48,956 nucleotides of DNA from Allomuricauda sp. (GTDB lineage: Bacteria; Bacteroidota; Bacteroidia; Flavobacteriales; Flavobacteriaceae). Below, piece by piece: positions 25,552-34,311 of this stretch (position 1 is its first letter; every line of letters begins with the position of its first letter). The notes below the pieces were generated by a model that was not told the origin of the DNA, did not search any database, and was given only the letters and a program-made list of their open reading frames with translations. Both the position numbers and the translations under genes were made by a program. The stretch lies in the NCBI GenBank assembly GCA_017795045.1, contig CP051244.1:1621724-1670679 (forward strand), given 5' to 3'.

Positions 25552-26320
25552 TCAAGTTCCAGTTGTTTATGTTCGATATGGCATGGTGGGCCGTAAGGTC
25601 AAACTGGGTGGGAACCACCGAAATATAACCGTTGGCCAGCGCCCATTCATCTGTATCCTCTCCTTTGTCCAAAAGCTCAAATTTGCCTGTTAGCCAGTAG
25701 TAATCCTTTCCGGATGGGCTGGTACGCTTGTCAAACTCTTCCTTCCAATTCCCCCTCGCCTGCCTACAAACCTTGATGCCTTTGGGTTCTTCAGAGGTTT
25801 TGGGAATGTTCACATTGAGTACGGTTCCCTTTGGGATTCCGTTGGCCAAGGCCTCGACCACAATTTTTTTGATAGGTTTTAGGGAAGGCTCAAAATTGGC
25901 CTCCCATGAATAATCGCAAAGGGAAAACCCAATGGCAGGAATCCCTTCGATACCTGCCTCTATGGCAGCACTCATGGTACCGGAGTAGATAACATTGATG
26001 GAAGAGTTGGAACCGTGGTTGATGCCACTCACACAAATATCCGGTTTTCGGTCCAGGATTACCCGAAGGGCCAATTTTACACAATCCGCAGGGGTGCCAC
26101 TACAGCTATATTCAAACGGAGCCCCCTCTTTGTGGTCCACGATTACCTTTTTGGAGAACAGGGTGCTATCCACCGTAATGGCATGTCCCATGCCCGATTG
26201 GGGGCTGTCCGGGGCCACCACAATAACGTCTCCTATTTCTTTCATGGTCCGTATCAGGGCCCTAAGACCTGGAGCGGTGATTCCATCATCATTGGTGACC
26301 AGGATAAGCGGTTTTTCCAT
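25541..26320 (-). CDS. surE: 5'/3'-nucleotidase SurE
   Basis: SurE is a cytosolic metal-dependent phosphatase for nucleoside 5'- and 3'-monophosphates, linked to stationary-phase survival. The 259-aa protein has the N-terminal acidic metal motif TNDDGITAPGLRALI, and VAPDSPQSGMGHAIT. The CSGTPADCVKLAL and VSGINHGSNSSINVIYSGTMSAAIEA stretches are also present, all diagnostic. The C-terminus (DEWALANGYISVVPTQFDLTAH) is standard. It is the first gene of the surE, 95-aa protein, lpxB, NlpC/P60, comEC run. No clear promoter was found in the 202-nt spacer it shares with the divergent protease gene. Confidence 0.96.
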   Translation of the reverse strand: MEKPLILVTNDDGITAPGLRALIRTMKEIGDVIVVAPDSPQSGMGHAITVDSTLFSKKVIVDHKEGAPFEYSCSGTPADCVKLALRVILDRKPDICVSGINHGSNSSINVIYSGTMSAAIEAGIEGIPAIGFSLCDYSWEANFEPSLKPIKKIVVEALANGIPKGTVLNVNIPKTSEEPKGIKVCRQARGNWKEEFDKRTSPSGKDYYWLTGKFELLDKGEDTDEWALANGYISVVPTQFDLTAHHAISNINNWNLNGH

Positions 26321-26522
26321 TTCGTATAATTAATGGCATAAAAATACGTTTTTCATAAGGATATGAGGCCCCGACCGTTTAACAAAAAATTAAGCGGACC
26401 TGTAAGGAACTGGCACGGTTTTTTCAGTATCTTAGGGAATTCATACAATTAAAAACGACGGAAACCGCAATCTAAACCCAGCCTATTATGGTCGGATAGT
26501 TTCGGTCCGATAAAAACATATT
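26321..26522. other. Divergent spacer between surE and the S41 protease gene
   Basis: The 202-nt region should hold both promoters. A -7-like TAGTTTCG at 26497-26504 lies 18 nt before the protease ATG. It sits within an imperfect dyad whose arms TCGGA (26492-26496) and TCCGA are about 9 nt apart. Nothing coding is seen. Confidence 0.4.
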
Positions 26523-28703
26523 ATGAAGAAGAACTTCGTTTTGGCACTTTTGGTGATACTTGTAGCTGTCGCCTCTTGTAGCTTTACCAATAAGTCTTTT
26601 GAGAGCGATGACAAGGACAAATTACTGTTGGATTTGATTACCTATGTCTTGGAGCGGGGCCATTATGAGCCCAAAGATCTGGACGACACCTTTAGCTCCA
26701 ATGTTTTTGATGACTTTATAGATATCATAGACCCCACAAAAAGGTATTTCCTGGAAAGTGATGTCAGGGAATTTGAAAAGTACCGATTTATGATCGATGA
26801 TGAGATCAGGAATACGGACATCACTTTTTTCAATGTGGTGTATCAACGTTTGATGGTACGGATGAACGAGGCCAAGGAGATTTATAAGGAAGTACTTGCC
26901 GAACCATTCGACTATACCCTTGACGAGGTGATTGACATTGATTATGACAAGCAAGAGTTTGCCGCCAATAAAAAGCAGCTCAAGGAACGTTGGAGAAAAC
27001 AACTTAAATACAACACCTTGGCCGTTTTTGAAAATAAGGTGGAAAATCGTATTTCCGATGCCACACAAGGGGATGGTCCCCAAGCTTCGGCAGATGTTTT
27101 GGTCAAATACAACGAGATTCCAACTTCAGTGGACAGAGCACTTACGGAGGAAGAGGCACGTGAAAATACCAAGAACACCTTGGATGAGTTCTTCGATTTT
27201 GTGGGTGATTTGGAAAGGAAAGATTGGTTTGTGCAGTACATCAACACCATAGTGGAAGAGTTTGACCCACATACCTTTTACTTCGCTCCAGAAGAAAAAG
27301 AGCGTTTTGATATTGGGATGTCCGGTAAGTTTGAAGGTATCGGGGCCCGTTTGCAAAAAAGACCTGAAGGCGCAAAAATTGTAGAGATCATTTCAGGAGG
27401 ACCTGTTTGGAGAGATCAAACCTTGGAAGTAGGGGATGAAATCCTAAAAGTAGGGCAAGATGGCGAAGAACCCATTGATATTGTGGGAATGCGCCTTGAT
27501 GATGCCATTAAACTGATCAAGGGCCCCAAAGGGACCATTGTGGACCTTACCGTAAGAAGGGTCGATGGGACCATTGAAGTGGTGTCCATTGTCAGGGATG
27601 TTGTGGAGTTGGAAGAATCCTATGCCAAATCAGCGACCATAAAGACAGATGATGCCCACAAGTTTGGGCTTATCAACTTACCCAAGTTTTATATCGATTT
27701 TGAGGACTATACCGAAAGAAATGCCGCAACCGATGTGGCCAAGGAAGTGGAGCGACTCAAAGAGGCAGGAGCAGAAGGAATTGTTCTCGATCTAAGGGAC
27801 AATGGCGGCGGATCTTTGAAAACCGTGGTGGAAATGGCCGGGTTGTTCATCAAGGACGGACCTATAGTCCAAGTACGTTCCTCAGGTCAGCGTAAAGAAG
27901 TACATGAAGATAAGGATGAGCGCATCCAATGGGATGGACCATTGGTGATTCTCGTCAATGAACTATCCGCTTCAGCATCCGAAATTTTGGCCGCGGCCAT
28001 GCAGGATTACAAGCGTGCCGTGATCATAGGAAGCAAGCAGACCTTTGGTAAGGGAACCGTTCAGAATGTGATTCCTTTGGACAACATTGTGCGAAGCAAC
28101 GAGCATGGTGATTTGGGAGCCATAAAATTGACCACCCAAAAATTCTATCGCATCAATGGAGGCTCTACCCAATTGGAAGGGGTAAAGAGTGATATCGTTG
28201 TTCCGGACAGGTACAGCTATATTGATTTGGGAGAAAGAGATCAGGAAAACCCATTGGGTTGGGATAAGATCACTCCGGCCGACTACAAGGTGTGGGATGG
28301 TTACATCGATTTTGAGACCACTGTTGCCAATAGTAAAAAGCGGATGGAAAACAATGCCCAGATCAAACTTATCGAAGAGAATGCCAAATGGTTGAAGGAG
28401 CAACAGGATGAAACTGTAATTTCTTTGAATTATGACACCTATATCGGTAGGGAAAATGAAGCAAAGAAACGTTCCGAAAGCTTCAAGACCTTGAGGGATT
28501 ATGATTCCAAATTGGCTTTTGAGTCCTTGGAGTATGAAACCGAGTTGTTCACCCAAGATTCCGTTTTGCGGGAGAAAAGGGATAGATGGCACAAGAGTCT
28601 GGCCAAGGATATTTATGTGGAAGAAGCCGTTAATGTACTCAAAGACCTTAAAATGAACAATATTAAGAACAATGAGCGCAAATTGGCCAGCGTAAAAGGA
28701 TAA
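26523..28703 (+). CDS. prc: Carboxy-terminal (tail-specific) protease, S41 family, Prc-like
   Basis: The 726-aa protein resembles Escherichia coli Prc in length and order. A signal, probably of lipoprotein type (VAVASC), comes first. A helical N-terminal domain is followed by a PDZ domain (about residues 270-345; SGGPVWRDQTLEVGDEILKVG). The S41 catalytic core has LDLRDNGGGSLKTVVEMAGLF, the serine motif SASASE (Ser484 most likely) and the Lys510 of TFGKGTVQ. A C-terminal DUF3340-like region completes it. Such proteases degrade or trim periplasmic proteins at their C-termini, including wall hydrolases and lipoproteins. It is monocistronic, with a strong terminator shortly after. Confidence 0.93.
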   Translation: MKKNFVLALLVILVAVASCSFTNKSFESDDKDKLLLDLITYVLERGHYEPKDLDDTFSSNVFDDFIDIIDPTKRYFLESDVREFEKYRFMIDDEIRNTDITFFNVVYQRLMVRMNEAKEIYKEVLAEPFDYTLDEVIDIDYDKQEFAANKKQLKERWRKQLKYNTLAVFENKVENRISDATQGDGPQASADVLVKYNEIPTSVDRALTEEEARENTKNTLDEFFDFVGDLERKDWFVQYINTIVEEFDPHTFYFAPEEKERFDIGMSGKFEGIGARLQKRPEGAKIVEIISGGPVWRDQTLEVGDEILKVGQDGEEPIDIVGMRLDDAIKLIKGPKGTIVDLTVRRVDGTIEVVSIVRDVVELEESYAKSATIKTDDAHKFGLINLPKFYIDFEDYTERNAATDVAKEVERLKEAGAEGIVLDLRDNGGGSLKTVVEMAGLFIKDGPIVQVRSSGQRKEVHEDKDERIQWDGPLVILVNELSASASEILAAAMQDYKRAVIIGSKQTFGKGTVQNVIPLDNIVRSNEHGDLGAIKLTTQKFYRINGGSTQLEGVKSDIVVPDRYSYIDLGERDQENPLGWDKITPADYKVWDGYIDFETTVANSKKRMENNAQIKLIEENAKWLKEQQDETVISLNYDTYIGRENEAKKRSESFKTLRDYDSKLAFESLEYETELFTQDSVLREKRDRWHKSLAKDIYVEEAVNVLKDLKMNNIKNNERKLASVKG

Positions 28704-28723
28704 TAAAAATTATAAATAGATAT

Positions 28724-28751
28724 AAAAGCCGACCCATTTGGGTCGGCTTTT
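28724..28751. terminator. Intrinsic terminator after the S41 protease gene
   Basis: A perfect 12-bp stem (28724-28735 with 28740-28751) encloses the loop ATTT. The stem ends in A and T runs, so it can work in both directions. It begins 20 nt after the stop codon. Confidence 0.9.
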
Positions 28752-28783
28752 ATGTTTTATGGTACGCTGTAGCATGTAAAAGT

Positions 28784-28808
28784 CTTCTTGGTCAATGACT
28801 TCAAGAAG
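28784..28808. repeat. Small inverted repeat in the protease-nuclease spacer
   Basis: CTTCTTG (28784-28790) and CAAGAAG (28802-28808) form a perfect 7-bp dyad with an 11-nt loop in a 244-nt spacer that otherwise shows no gene. It could be a weak operator or hairpin. Confidence 0.4.
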
Positions 28809-28903
28809 TTGTTATTTCATTTGAAGTGGATTAAACTACAGGTTCCGAAGGGGAATTATCGATTATCAAGTTAAACATCAATCAGCAAGCTCTCCTTCAT
28901 TTT

Positions 28904-28931
28904 TTGGATGATAAATTATTGTTCAACTTTG
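28904..28931 (+). promoter_or_regulatory. Possible promoter of the endonuclease gene
   Basis: TTG (28904-28906), a 17-nt spacer and CAACTTTG (28924-28931, one mismatch to TAnnTTTG) lie 16 nt upstream of the ATG. Confidence 0.4.
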
Positions 28932-28947
28932 TGGTGAAATCAATAGA

Positions 28948-29742
28948 ATGAAAAACAAGACTGTTTATGCCCTTCTTTTGGCCATCTGTGTGATAGGATT
29001 TTGGGTGTTTGAGAATTTTTACACCCCCGCCACATACACAGACCCAAACAAAAATGGCGAGAAAACAAATGGAATTCTTTTTCCAAGCTCAACTTCAGGG
29101 GATGTGGTCCATCACCAGTATTTCTCCCTTTCGTACAGCGAGCCCCATGAGCAGGCCGAGTGGGTGGCGTATGAGCTTAAAAGGGAGCATTTGACCTATG
29201 ATGATAGAAAACGACCTTATTTTATAGAAGACCCCGAAGTTCGGACCAAGTCTGCAGATTGGAAGAATTATAGAGGGTCTGGGTATGACCGTGGACACTT
29301 GTGCCCTGCAGGGGACAGACGCTTTTCGGAGTATGCATATAACGAGACTTTTTATACCAGTAACATAAGTCCACAGGATAGGGATTTTAACGCGGGCGTC
29401 TGGAACCGTTTGGAGCAACAGGTAAGGAGATGGTGCAAAAAACACGGGGATTTATTTGTGGTCACAGGGGGTATTCTGGAGAAAGGTCTTGAGGAGATTG
29501 GGGAAGAAGATGTGGATGTACCCCAGGCATTCTATAAAATTGTGCTCAATACAAAAGATGATTCCAGAGGAGTGCTTGCCTTTTTGATTCCCAATAAGGA
29601 AAGCAACGCACCGTTGCAGACCTTTTTGGTTCCCATTGACGTATTGGAGGAAAAAACGGGATTGGATTTTTTTGCACAACAACCCAAAACGTGGCAAGAT
29701 GCCCGTGAGCATGAGATTGATGCAGAAGGGTGGGACTTTTAA
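28948..29742 (+). CDS. DNA/RNA non-specific endonuclease (NUC family), exported
   Basis: The 264-aa protein has an N-terminal hydrophobic anchor or signal (TVYALLLAICVIGFWVF) and a beta-beta-alpha-metal nuclease domain. The signature DRGH is at residues 114-117 in GSGYDRGHLCPAGDRRF. The metal-binding Asn region is ETFYTSNISPQDRDFNAGVWNRLE. Later core strands are VTGGILEK and VPQAFYKIVL. Members cut DNA and RNA without sequence preference, for nutrient use or defence. The export signal means it acts in the periplasm, at the membrane or outside. Its stop overlaps the end of rodA by 4 nt in convergent orientation. Confidence 0.92.
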   Translation: MKNKTVYALLLAICVIGFWVFENFYTPATYTDPNKNGEKTNGILFPSSTSGDVVHHQYFSLSYSEPHEQAEWVAYELKREHLTYDDRKRPYFIEDPEVRTKSADWKNYRGSGYDRGHLCPAGDRRFSEYAYNETFYTSNISPQDRDFNAGVWNRLEQQVRRWCKKHGDLFVVTGGILEKGLEEIGEEDVDVPQAFYKIVLNTKDDSRGVLAFLIPNKESNAPLQTFLVPIDVLEEKTGLDFFAQQPKTWQDAREHEIDAEGWDF

Positions 29743-31022
29743 ATACCGTCCTTTAAGCGGTTGGAGTCCAATTTCAAAAAGATAAAGAGTAGCATGGTAA
29801 AGAAGATAAGCCCGGAACCCCCATAGCTGAAAAACGGTAGAGGTACCCCAATAGTGGGCAAGAGTCCGATCACCATGCCAATATTTATAAAATAGTGGAA
29901 CACCAGAATGGAAATGACTCCATACCCGTACATGCGGCTAAAATCACTTTTTTGTCGCTCAGCGATATAGATCAATCGTAAAAAGAAAACGGAAAACAAC
30001 AATATTACGGTTGCAGTTCCCAAAAAGCCCCATTCCTCACCTACGGAACTGAAAATATAATCCGTATGCTGCTCGGGGACAAAATCTCCTTTGGTCCGGG
30101 TGCCTTCCAAAAAGCCCTTGCCAAAGAAACCTCCAGATTCTATGGCCTTTTCAGATTGATAGGTGTTGTAACCAATGGTCTTTCGAATTTCCTCCAGTTT
30201 TTTTTCATCTTTTTCCAGACCCAACCATAGCGTGAAACGATCACGATGGCGCTGTTCAAATACATTCTCGTATACAAAGTTCACCGAAAGGGAAAACAAT
30301 GTGGATATGATAATGACCCCCAGTACCGGTAGCAATGGAATCTTGAGTGATGCCTTTTTAAAAGTATACACCAACAAGGTGATGACGATCATGCCAATAG
30401 TGACCCATACCGTTCCAAACATGAGGGTGGAAACAAAGAGTACTACAATGAATAGTAAAATACCGAGATAATACAGGGGGAATCCTTCACGGAAAAGCAC
30501 AAAAAAGAAGGCAAAGTAGATCAAGGCGCTCCCGGGATCGGGTTGTGGCAAAATGAGAAAAGCCGGAAGCAATATGATGACCAAGGCATACATTTGGTGT
30601 TTCCGGGTTCTGATATCGGTCTGTATATCGCTCAAGAATTTGGCCAATGCCAGTGCAGTTGCCACCTTTCCCAACTCTGAAGGCTGAAGGTTGAAAAAAC
30701 CAAGGTTATACCATGATGTGGCCCCGGCGATGGTCTTCCCAAAAACAAAGAGTCCTGCTAATAGCAATATGGATACAACATAAAAAATGGAGGAAAAGCG
30801 CTCAAAAAAGTTGGATTCCACAAAAAGAACCAAGATTATCCCTAAAAGGGATACCCCTATAAAGAAGAGTTGCTTCCCGTAAAGCGTGGAAAAGTCAAAA
30901 ATGGAAGTGCTTTGATCCGTTAAGGAGGTGGAATAAATATTGATCCATCCTATAAAGACCAAAAGTGCATAAAGAATGATAGTGATCCAGTCTATCCTTC
31001 CAAAAACCCCTCTACCAAACAT
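29739..31022 (-). CDS. rodA: Rod-shape-determining glycosyltransferase RodA (SEDS family)
   Basis: RodA polymerises lipid II into glycan strands for cell elongation together with PBP2. The 427-aa protein has about ten membrane helices. SEDS features visible are GATSWYNLGFFNLQPSELGKVATALALAKFL, LPQPDPGSALIYFAFF (with the catalytic Asp region), PEQHTDYIFSSVGEEWGFLGT and the C-terminal GLLPTIGVPLPFFSYGGSGLI. Its ATG lies 11 nt inside the end of mrdA, so the pair is translationally coupled. A somewhat longer loop with many charged residues (RHRDRFTLWLGLEKDEKKLEEIRKTIG region) precedes PEQHTD. This is usual for Bacteroidota RodA. Confidence 0.95.
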   Translation of the reverse strand: MFGRGVFGRIDWITIILYALLVFIGWINIYSTSLTDQSTSIFDFSTLYGKQLFFIGVSLLGIILVLFVESNFFERFSSIFYVVSILLLAGLFVFGKTIAGATSWYNLGFFNLQPSELGKVATALALAKFLSDIQTDIRTRKHQMYALVIILLPAFLILPQPDPGSALIYFAFFFVLFREGFPLYYLGILLFIVVLFVSTLMFGTVWVTIGMIVITLLVYTFKKASLKIPLLPVLGVIIISTLFSLSVNFVYENVFEQRHRDRFTLWLGLEKDEKKLEEIRKTIGYNTYQSEKAIESGGFFGKGFLEGTRTKGDFVPEQHTDYIFSSVGEEWGFLGTATVILLFSVFFLRLIYIAERQKSDFSRMYGYGVISILVFHYFINIGMVIGLLPTIGVPLPFFSYGGSGLIFFTMLLFIFLKLDSNRLKDGI

Positions 31023-32880
31023 ATTCGTTTATCTTGAAAGGTTCTCCACTATATGGTTTTGCATATTCGTGTTCCAAGGTCTTTTCCAGCATGCGTTTCT
31101 CCAAATCTTTTCGCGTGATTTCACCCTTGATATATTTTTCAATAAGTAGGGAGGCAATATGACCGGCGTAGCGTGCACCATAATACCCATTTTCAATATA
31201 TACCGCCAAGGCAATCTGAGGGTTTTCCACAGGAGCAAAGGCCACAAAAACAGAATGGTCCGTGAGCTGCATGCGTTCACCATCAACCCGTATGAAATTT
31301 TCAACGGTCCCAGTTTTTCCAGCTATTTCAACATCTGGAATCTGTATCCACCGGGCAGTTCCATATTTGTATACATTGGCCATGCCCTCGATAACAGGGT
31401 CAAAATGTTTGCGATCTATGGTCGTGTAATGGGGTTCAGTGTATTTGGGGTCGATGGCTCCCGAATTTCCAATATTTTTGATGACATGGGGAGTGTAGAA
31501 ATAGCCTCGGTTGGCAATGGCTGCGGTCATATTGGCCAATTGTAATGGTGTGGCGGCAATCTCGCCTTGCCCTATGGAATTGGAAATAATGGTGGATGCG
31601 GCCCATCTACCATCCCCGTACCACTTGTCATAGTAGGCTTTATCGGGAATCCTACCGGGTGCACCCGTGGGCAGGTCTGTTCCCAGATAATTGCCCAGAC
31701 CAAAACTCTTCATATGTTTTTCCCATACGTCCATGCCCTCATCCGTGGTGCGGTATTTATCATAGATTTTTCTAAAAACCCCAGCAAAATAGGCGTTACA
31801 GGATTGTTGGATTCCTGAATTTAAATCCCGTACCCCACCACCACAATGACAGCCACGGAGTGTGTTGCCCACATAAAAACCATGGTAACACCGAAATTTG
31901 GTATTCGGCTCTATAACCCCTTCTTGCAATCCAACCAAGGCATTCAGGGTTTTAAACGGTGACCCAGGGGATTGTTGCGCCAAAATGGAACGGTCCCACG
32001 TAGGTTTGGAAATGGTATCGTAGTGGAGCTTGCTATAATTTTTGGAGCGCTCTCTTCCCACCAAAAGGGCTGGGTCGTAAGTGGGGCCGGATATCATGGC
32101 CAAGATTTCACCGGAGTTGGGTTCTATGGCAACTATGCCACCATGCTTACCGTGCATGAGTCTTTCCCCATATTCCTGAAGCTTTTTGTCCAAGGTGATA
32201 TGGATTTCCTTGCCTTGTTCGGGGAGGGTGTCCAGTTTTCCACTTTTATAAGGGCCAATATCGCGGTTAAAACGGTCTTTCTGAATGTGTTTTACTCCTT
32301 TTCGACCCCTTAAAACCTCTTCATATTGTTTCTCAACACCGGTGTGTCCTTTTAGTTCCCCGGCCACATAGTTGGGATTGTTCTTGAGTTCCCATTCATT
32401 TACCTCACTAATGTATCCCAATACATTGGCGGCACTATTGGTGGCATAATAGCGCAAGGAACGCTTTTGAATATAAAACCCTGCATAATGACGCATTTTT
32501 TCCTGGAGCCGGGCATAGTCCTCTTTGGAAAGCTGGGGAACCAATACGGAGGGAAGTCTTGGGGAATAGGTTTTTGCTTTCTCCATTTTGTCTAAAAAGA
32601 CAGCCTTTTCAATGCCCAAAAGCCCACAAAATTCCAAAGTGTCCAAAGGTTTTACCTCCCGTGGAATCACCATGACATCATAGGCAGGCTGATTGCCCAC
32701 CATGAGCTCCCCATTTCGATCATAGATATATCCCCGTTCAGGATAGTCGTAGATTTTTTTGATGGCGGGATCATCCAATATTTGATCGGGAGAAAAACGA
32801 AAAAGCTGCAAATAGGAGAGTCTGCCTAAAAAGGTAAATCCTATTAAGATGACCACGGAAGATAGTAGCAGTTTTTTCAT
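31012..32880 (-). CDS. mrdA: Penicillin-binding protein 2 (elongation transpeptidase)
   Basis: PBP2 cross-links new peptidoglycan in the elongasome with RodA. I choose the ATG at 32880 (622 aa); a TTG two codons earlier is less likely. One N-terminal membrane anchor is followed by the pedestal domain (YPERGYIYDRNGELM) and the transpeptidase domain. The active-site Ser307 is in SPGSPFK with Lys310. The SxN motif is SNS in IISNSIGQGEIAATPLQ, and Lys522 is in AGKTGTVEN. Between the first two motifs is a Cys/His-rich loop (Cys331, His333, Cys344, His345, Cys346, Cys361). It is in the region where some PBP2s bind zinc. The gene follows mreD after 54 nt. Confidence 0.96.
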   Translation of the reverse strand: MKKLLLSSVVILIGFTFLGRLSYLQLFRFSPDQILDDPAIKKIYDYPERGYIYDRNGELMVGNQPAYDVMVIPREVKPLDTLEFCGLLGIEKAVFLDKMEKAKTYSPRLPSVLVPQLSKEDYARLQEKMRHYAGFYIQKRSLRYYATNSAANVLGYISEVNEWELKNNPNYVAGELKGHTGVEKQYEEVLRGRKGVKHIQKDRFNRDIGPYKSGKLDTLPEQGKEIHITLDKKLQEYGERLMHGKHGGIVAIEPNSGEILAMISGPTYDPALLVGRERSKNYSKLHYDTISKPTWDRSILAQQSPGSPFKTLNALVGLQEGVIEPNTKFRCYHGFYVGNTLRGCHCGGGVRDLNSGIQQSCNAYFAGVFRKIYDKYRTTDEGMDVWEKHMKSFGLGNYLGTDLPTGAPGRIPDKAYYDKWYGDGRWAASTIISNSIGQGEIAATPLQLANMTAAIANRGYFYTPHVIKNIGNSGAIDPKYTEPHYTTIDRKHFDPVIEGMANVYKYGTARWIQIPDVEIAGKTGTVENFIRVDGERMQLTDHSVFVAFAPVENPQIALAVYIENGYYGARYAGHIASLLIEKYIKGEITRKDLEKRMLEKTLEHEYAKPYSGEPFKINEYVW

Positions 32881-32934
32881 GGACAAAATGGTTTAAGGTC
32901 TAAACCTCTATAGTTCAACGTGACATTGTCTTTT

Positions 32935-33441
32935 TTATTCGCTTGTAGGGCTAAAAAGAGAACTAAAGAGCGTACATAGTACCAAAGTTACAAGACCTGT
33001 GGCAAAAACTTTTTTCAAAATTAAAAGGATGTGGGTAAAACTTAAAATTTCCAACGAAAAGAAAACAAGTTGATGGATCAATATCAACAGGGCCATAAAG
33101 GTAATACGTTGAACCTTGGTGGTGTTTTTAAAACTGAAGTTCTGGAACTCATAGTTCACTCCAAAACAAAAACGCATTATCACGGGCCTGGCGTAGGCAA
33201 TGGTCAAGGAAGCAATGGCATTCAGAGCCATGGTGTCCGAAAAAATATCGATGATCAATCCCAATAAAAAAGAAATGAGCATGAACAAGGTGCGGTTTCC
33301 CTTGATGGGGTACCAATAAAAGAAAATCACATAGACCAAGGGATTGATGCTGTCCATAAAGTTCATGGCATTGAAAATCAATACCTGGGCCAATATGAGC
33401 AATACAAACCGAAGACTATTTAAAAATACGGTGTTATTCAT
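32935..33441 (-). CDS. mreD: Rod-shape-determining protein MreD
   Basis: The 168-aa protein is very hydrophobic, with about five membrane helices, the form expected for MreD. The pattern INPLVYVIFFYWYPI and FLLGLIIDIFSDTMALNAIASLTIAYARP is typical of the family (GLxxDxxxxxxxGxxA-like core). MreD links MreC to the membrane part of the elongasome. Its ATG overlaps the mreC stop by 8 nt. The assignment depends on both composition and the intact mreB-mreC-mreD-mrdA-rodA order. Confidence 0.9.
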   Translation of the reverse strand: MNNTVFLNSLRFVLLILAQVLIFNAMNFMDSINPLVYVIFFYWYPIKGNRTLFMLISFLLGLIIDIFSDTMALNAIASLTIAYARPVIMRFCFGVNYEFQNFSFKNTTKVQRITFMALLILIHQLVFFSLEILSFTHILLILKKVFATGLVTLVLCTLFSSLFSPTSE

Positions 33442-34249
33442 TTAGGGTGCGCGCCTCCAATGCTTTTATTTCCTCCTTGTTTTTGTTCTCTATAAGATAC
33501 ACATTCTTTATGTTGGCCATATCATTGAACAGTTCCACATCAATATTATAAAAACTGCCTGCCGTGTTAAGATCGTATTTTTTGATGGTCCCAATGGGAA
33601 TGTTTTCAGGAAATATACTGGACATGCCACCAGTAACAATGGTATCGCCCACTACCAGTGGTACCAATCGAGGGATGTCTACCAACTGTGCAATGGTATA
33701 ATCCTCACCTTCCCAGACCAGTGACCCAAAATAGTCGGAATGCTTGATCTTGGCGTTGATGTTGGATTTGGTGTTGAGTAGACTTTGTACCGTTGCAAAA
33801 TTTGAGGATACATTTTCAACAATGCCCAAAATGCCTTTGGTGGTAATCACCCCCATATCCTGTTTTACCCCTTGGTTTTCCCCTTTATCAATGGTAATAT
33901 AATTTCTAGGGGAGGTAAAGCTGTTCTTGATCAGTCGGGCACTGAGAACTTCGTAAGCTGTCAATGTAGAATCCAAGGGCTGTACACTGTCAACTTTCAT
34001 ATTAAACAGCATTTTTCGCAGCTGCTCATTTTCACGAACCAATCTATTGTTCTCTTCCCGAAGTCCAAAATAGGATGAAATATCAGCAGCCGAGCCATAC
34101 ACATTGCCCGTCAACCATTTGGAGGAGTTAAAAAACTTGGATTGATGATAGGAATGCGATCTAATGGTGATCACCAATGAAATAAGCAGGAGAAAACCAT
34201 ATAGGAAGGCATTTCTATTGCGTAAAACAAAATTGATGATCCGTTGCAT
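33434..34249 (-). CDS. mreC: Rod-shape-determining protein MreC
   Basis: MreC is a periplasmic scaffold that activates PBP2-RodA. The 271-aa protein has an N-terminal membrane helix (FLYGFLLLISLVITI), a coiled-coil stretch (SSYFGLREENNRLVRENEQLRKMLFNM) and a C-terminal beta-barrel pair. The barrels carry the MreC hallmarks YITIDKGENQGVKQDMGVITTKGILGIVENV and PLVVGDTIVTGGMSSIFPENIPIGTI. The ATG at 34249 is the first in frame, and the gene follows mreB after 62 nt. Confidence 0.95.
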   Translation of the reverse strand: MQRIINFVLRNRNAFLYGFLLLISLVITIRSHSYHQSKFFNSSKWLTGNVYGSAADISSYFGLREENNRLVRENEQLRKMLFNMKVDSVQPLDSTLTAYEVLSARLIKNSFTSPRNYITIDKGENQGVKQDMGVITTKGILGIVENVSSNFATVQSLLNTKSNINAKIKHSDYFGSLVWEGEDYTIAQLVDIPRLVPLVVGDTIVTGGMSSIFPENIPIGTIKKYDLNTAGSFYNIDVELFNDMANIKNVYLIENKNKEEIKALEARTLNE

Positions 34250-34311
34250 GCAATCGTATCGTTATGAAAGTTTAAACGCCCTTAAGCGGATTGGAACCCA
34301 ATATGGTCCAA

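Noticed and set aside
27972..28592. 206-aa minus-strand open frame inside the S41 protease gene
   Set aside because: It is antisense to the catalytic domain and C-terminus of a clear family member, with no recognisable motif or promoter.
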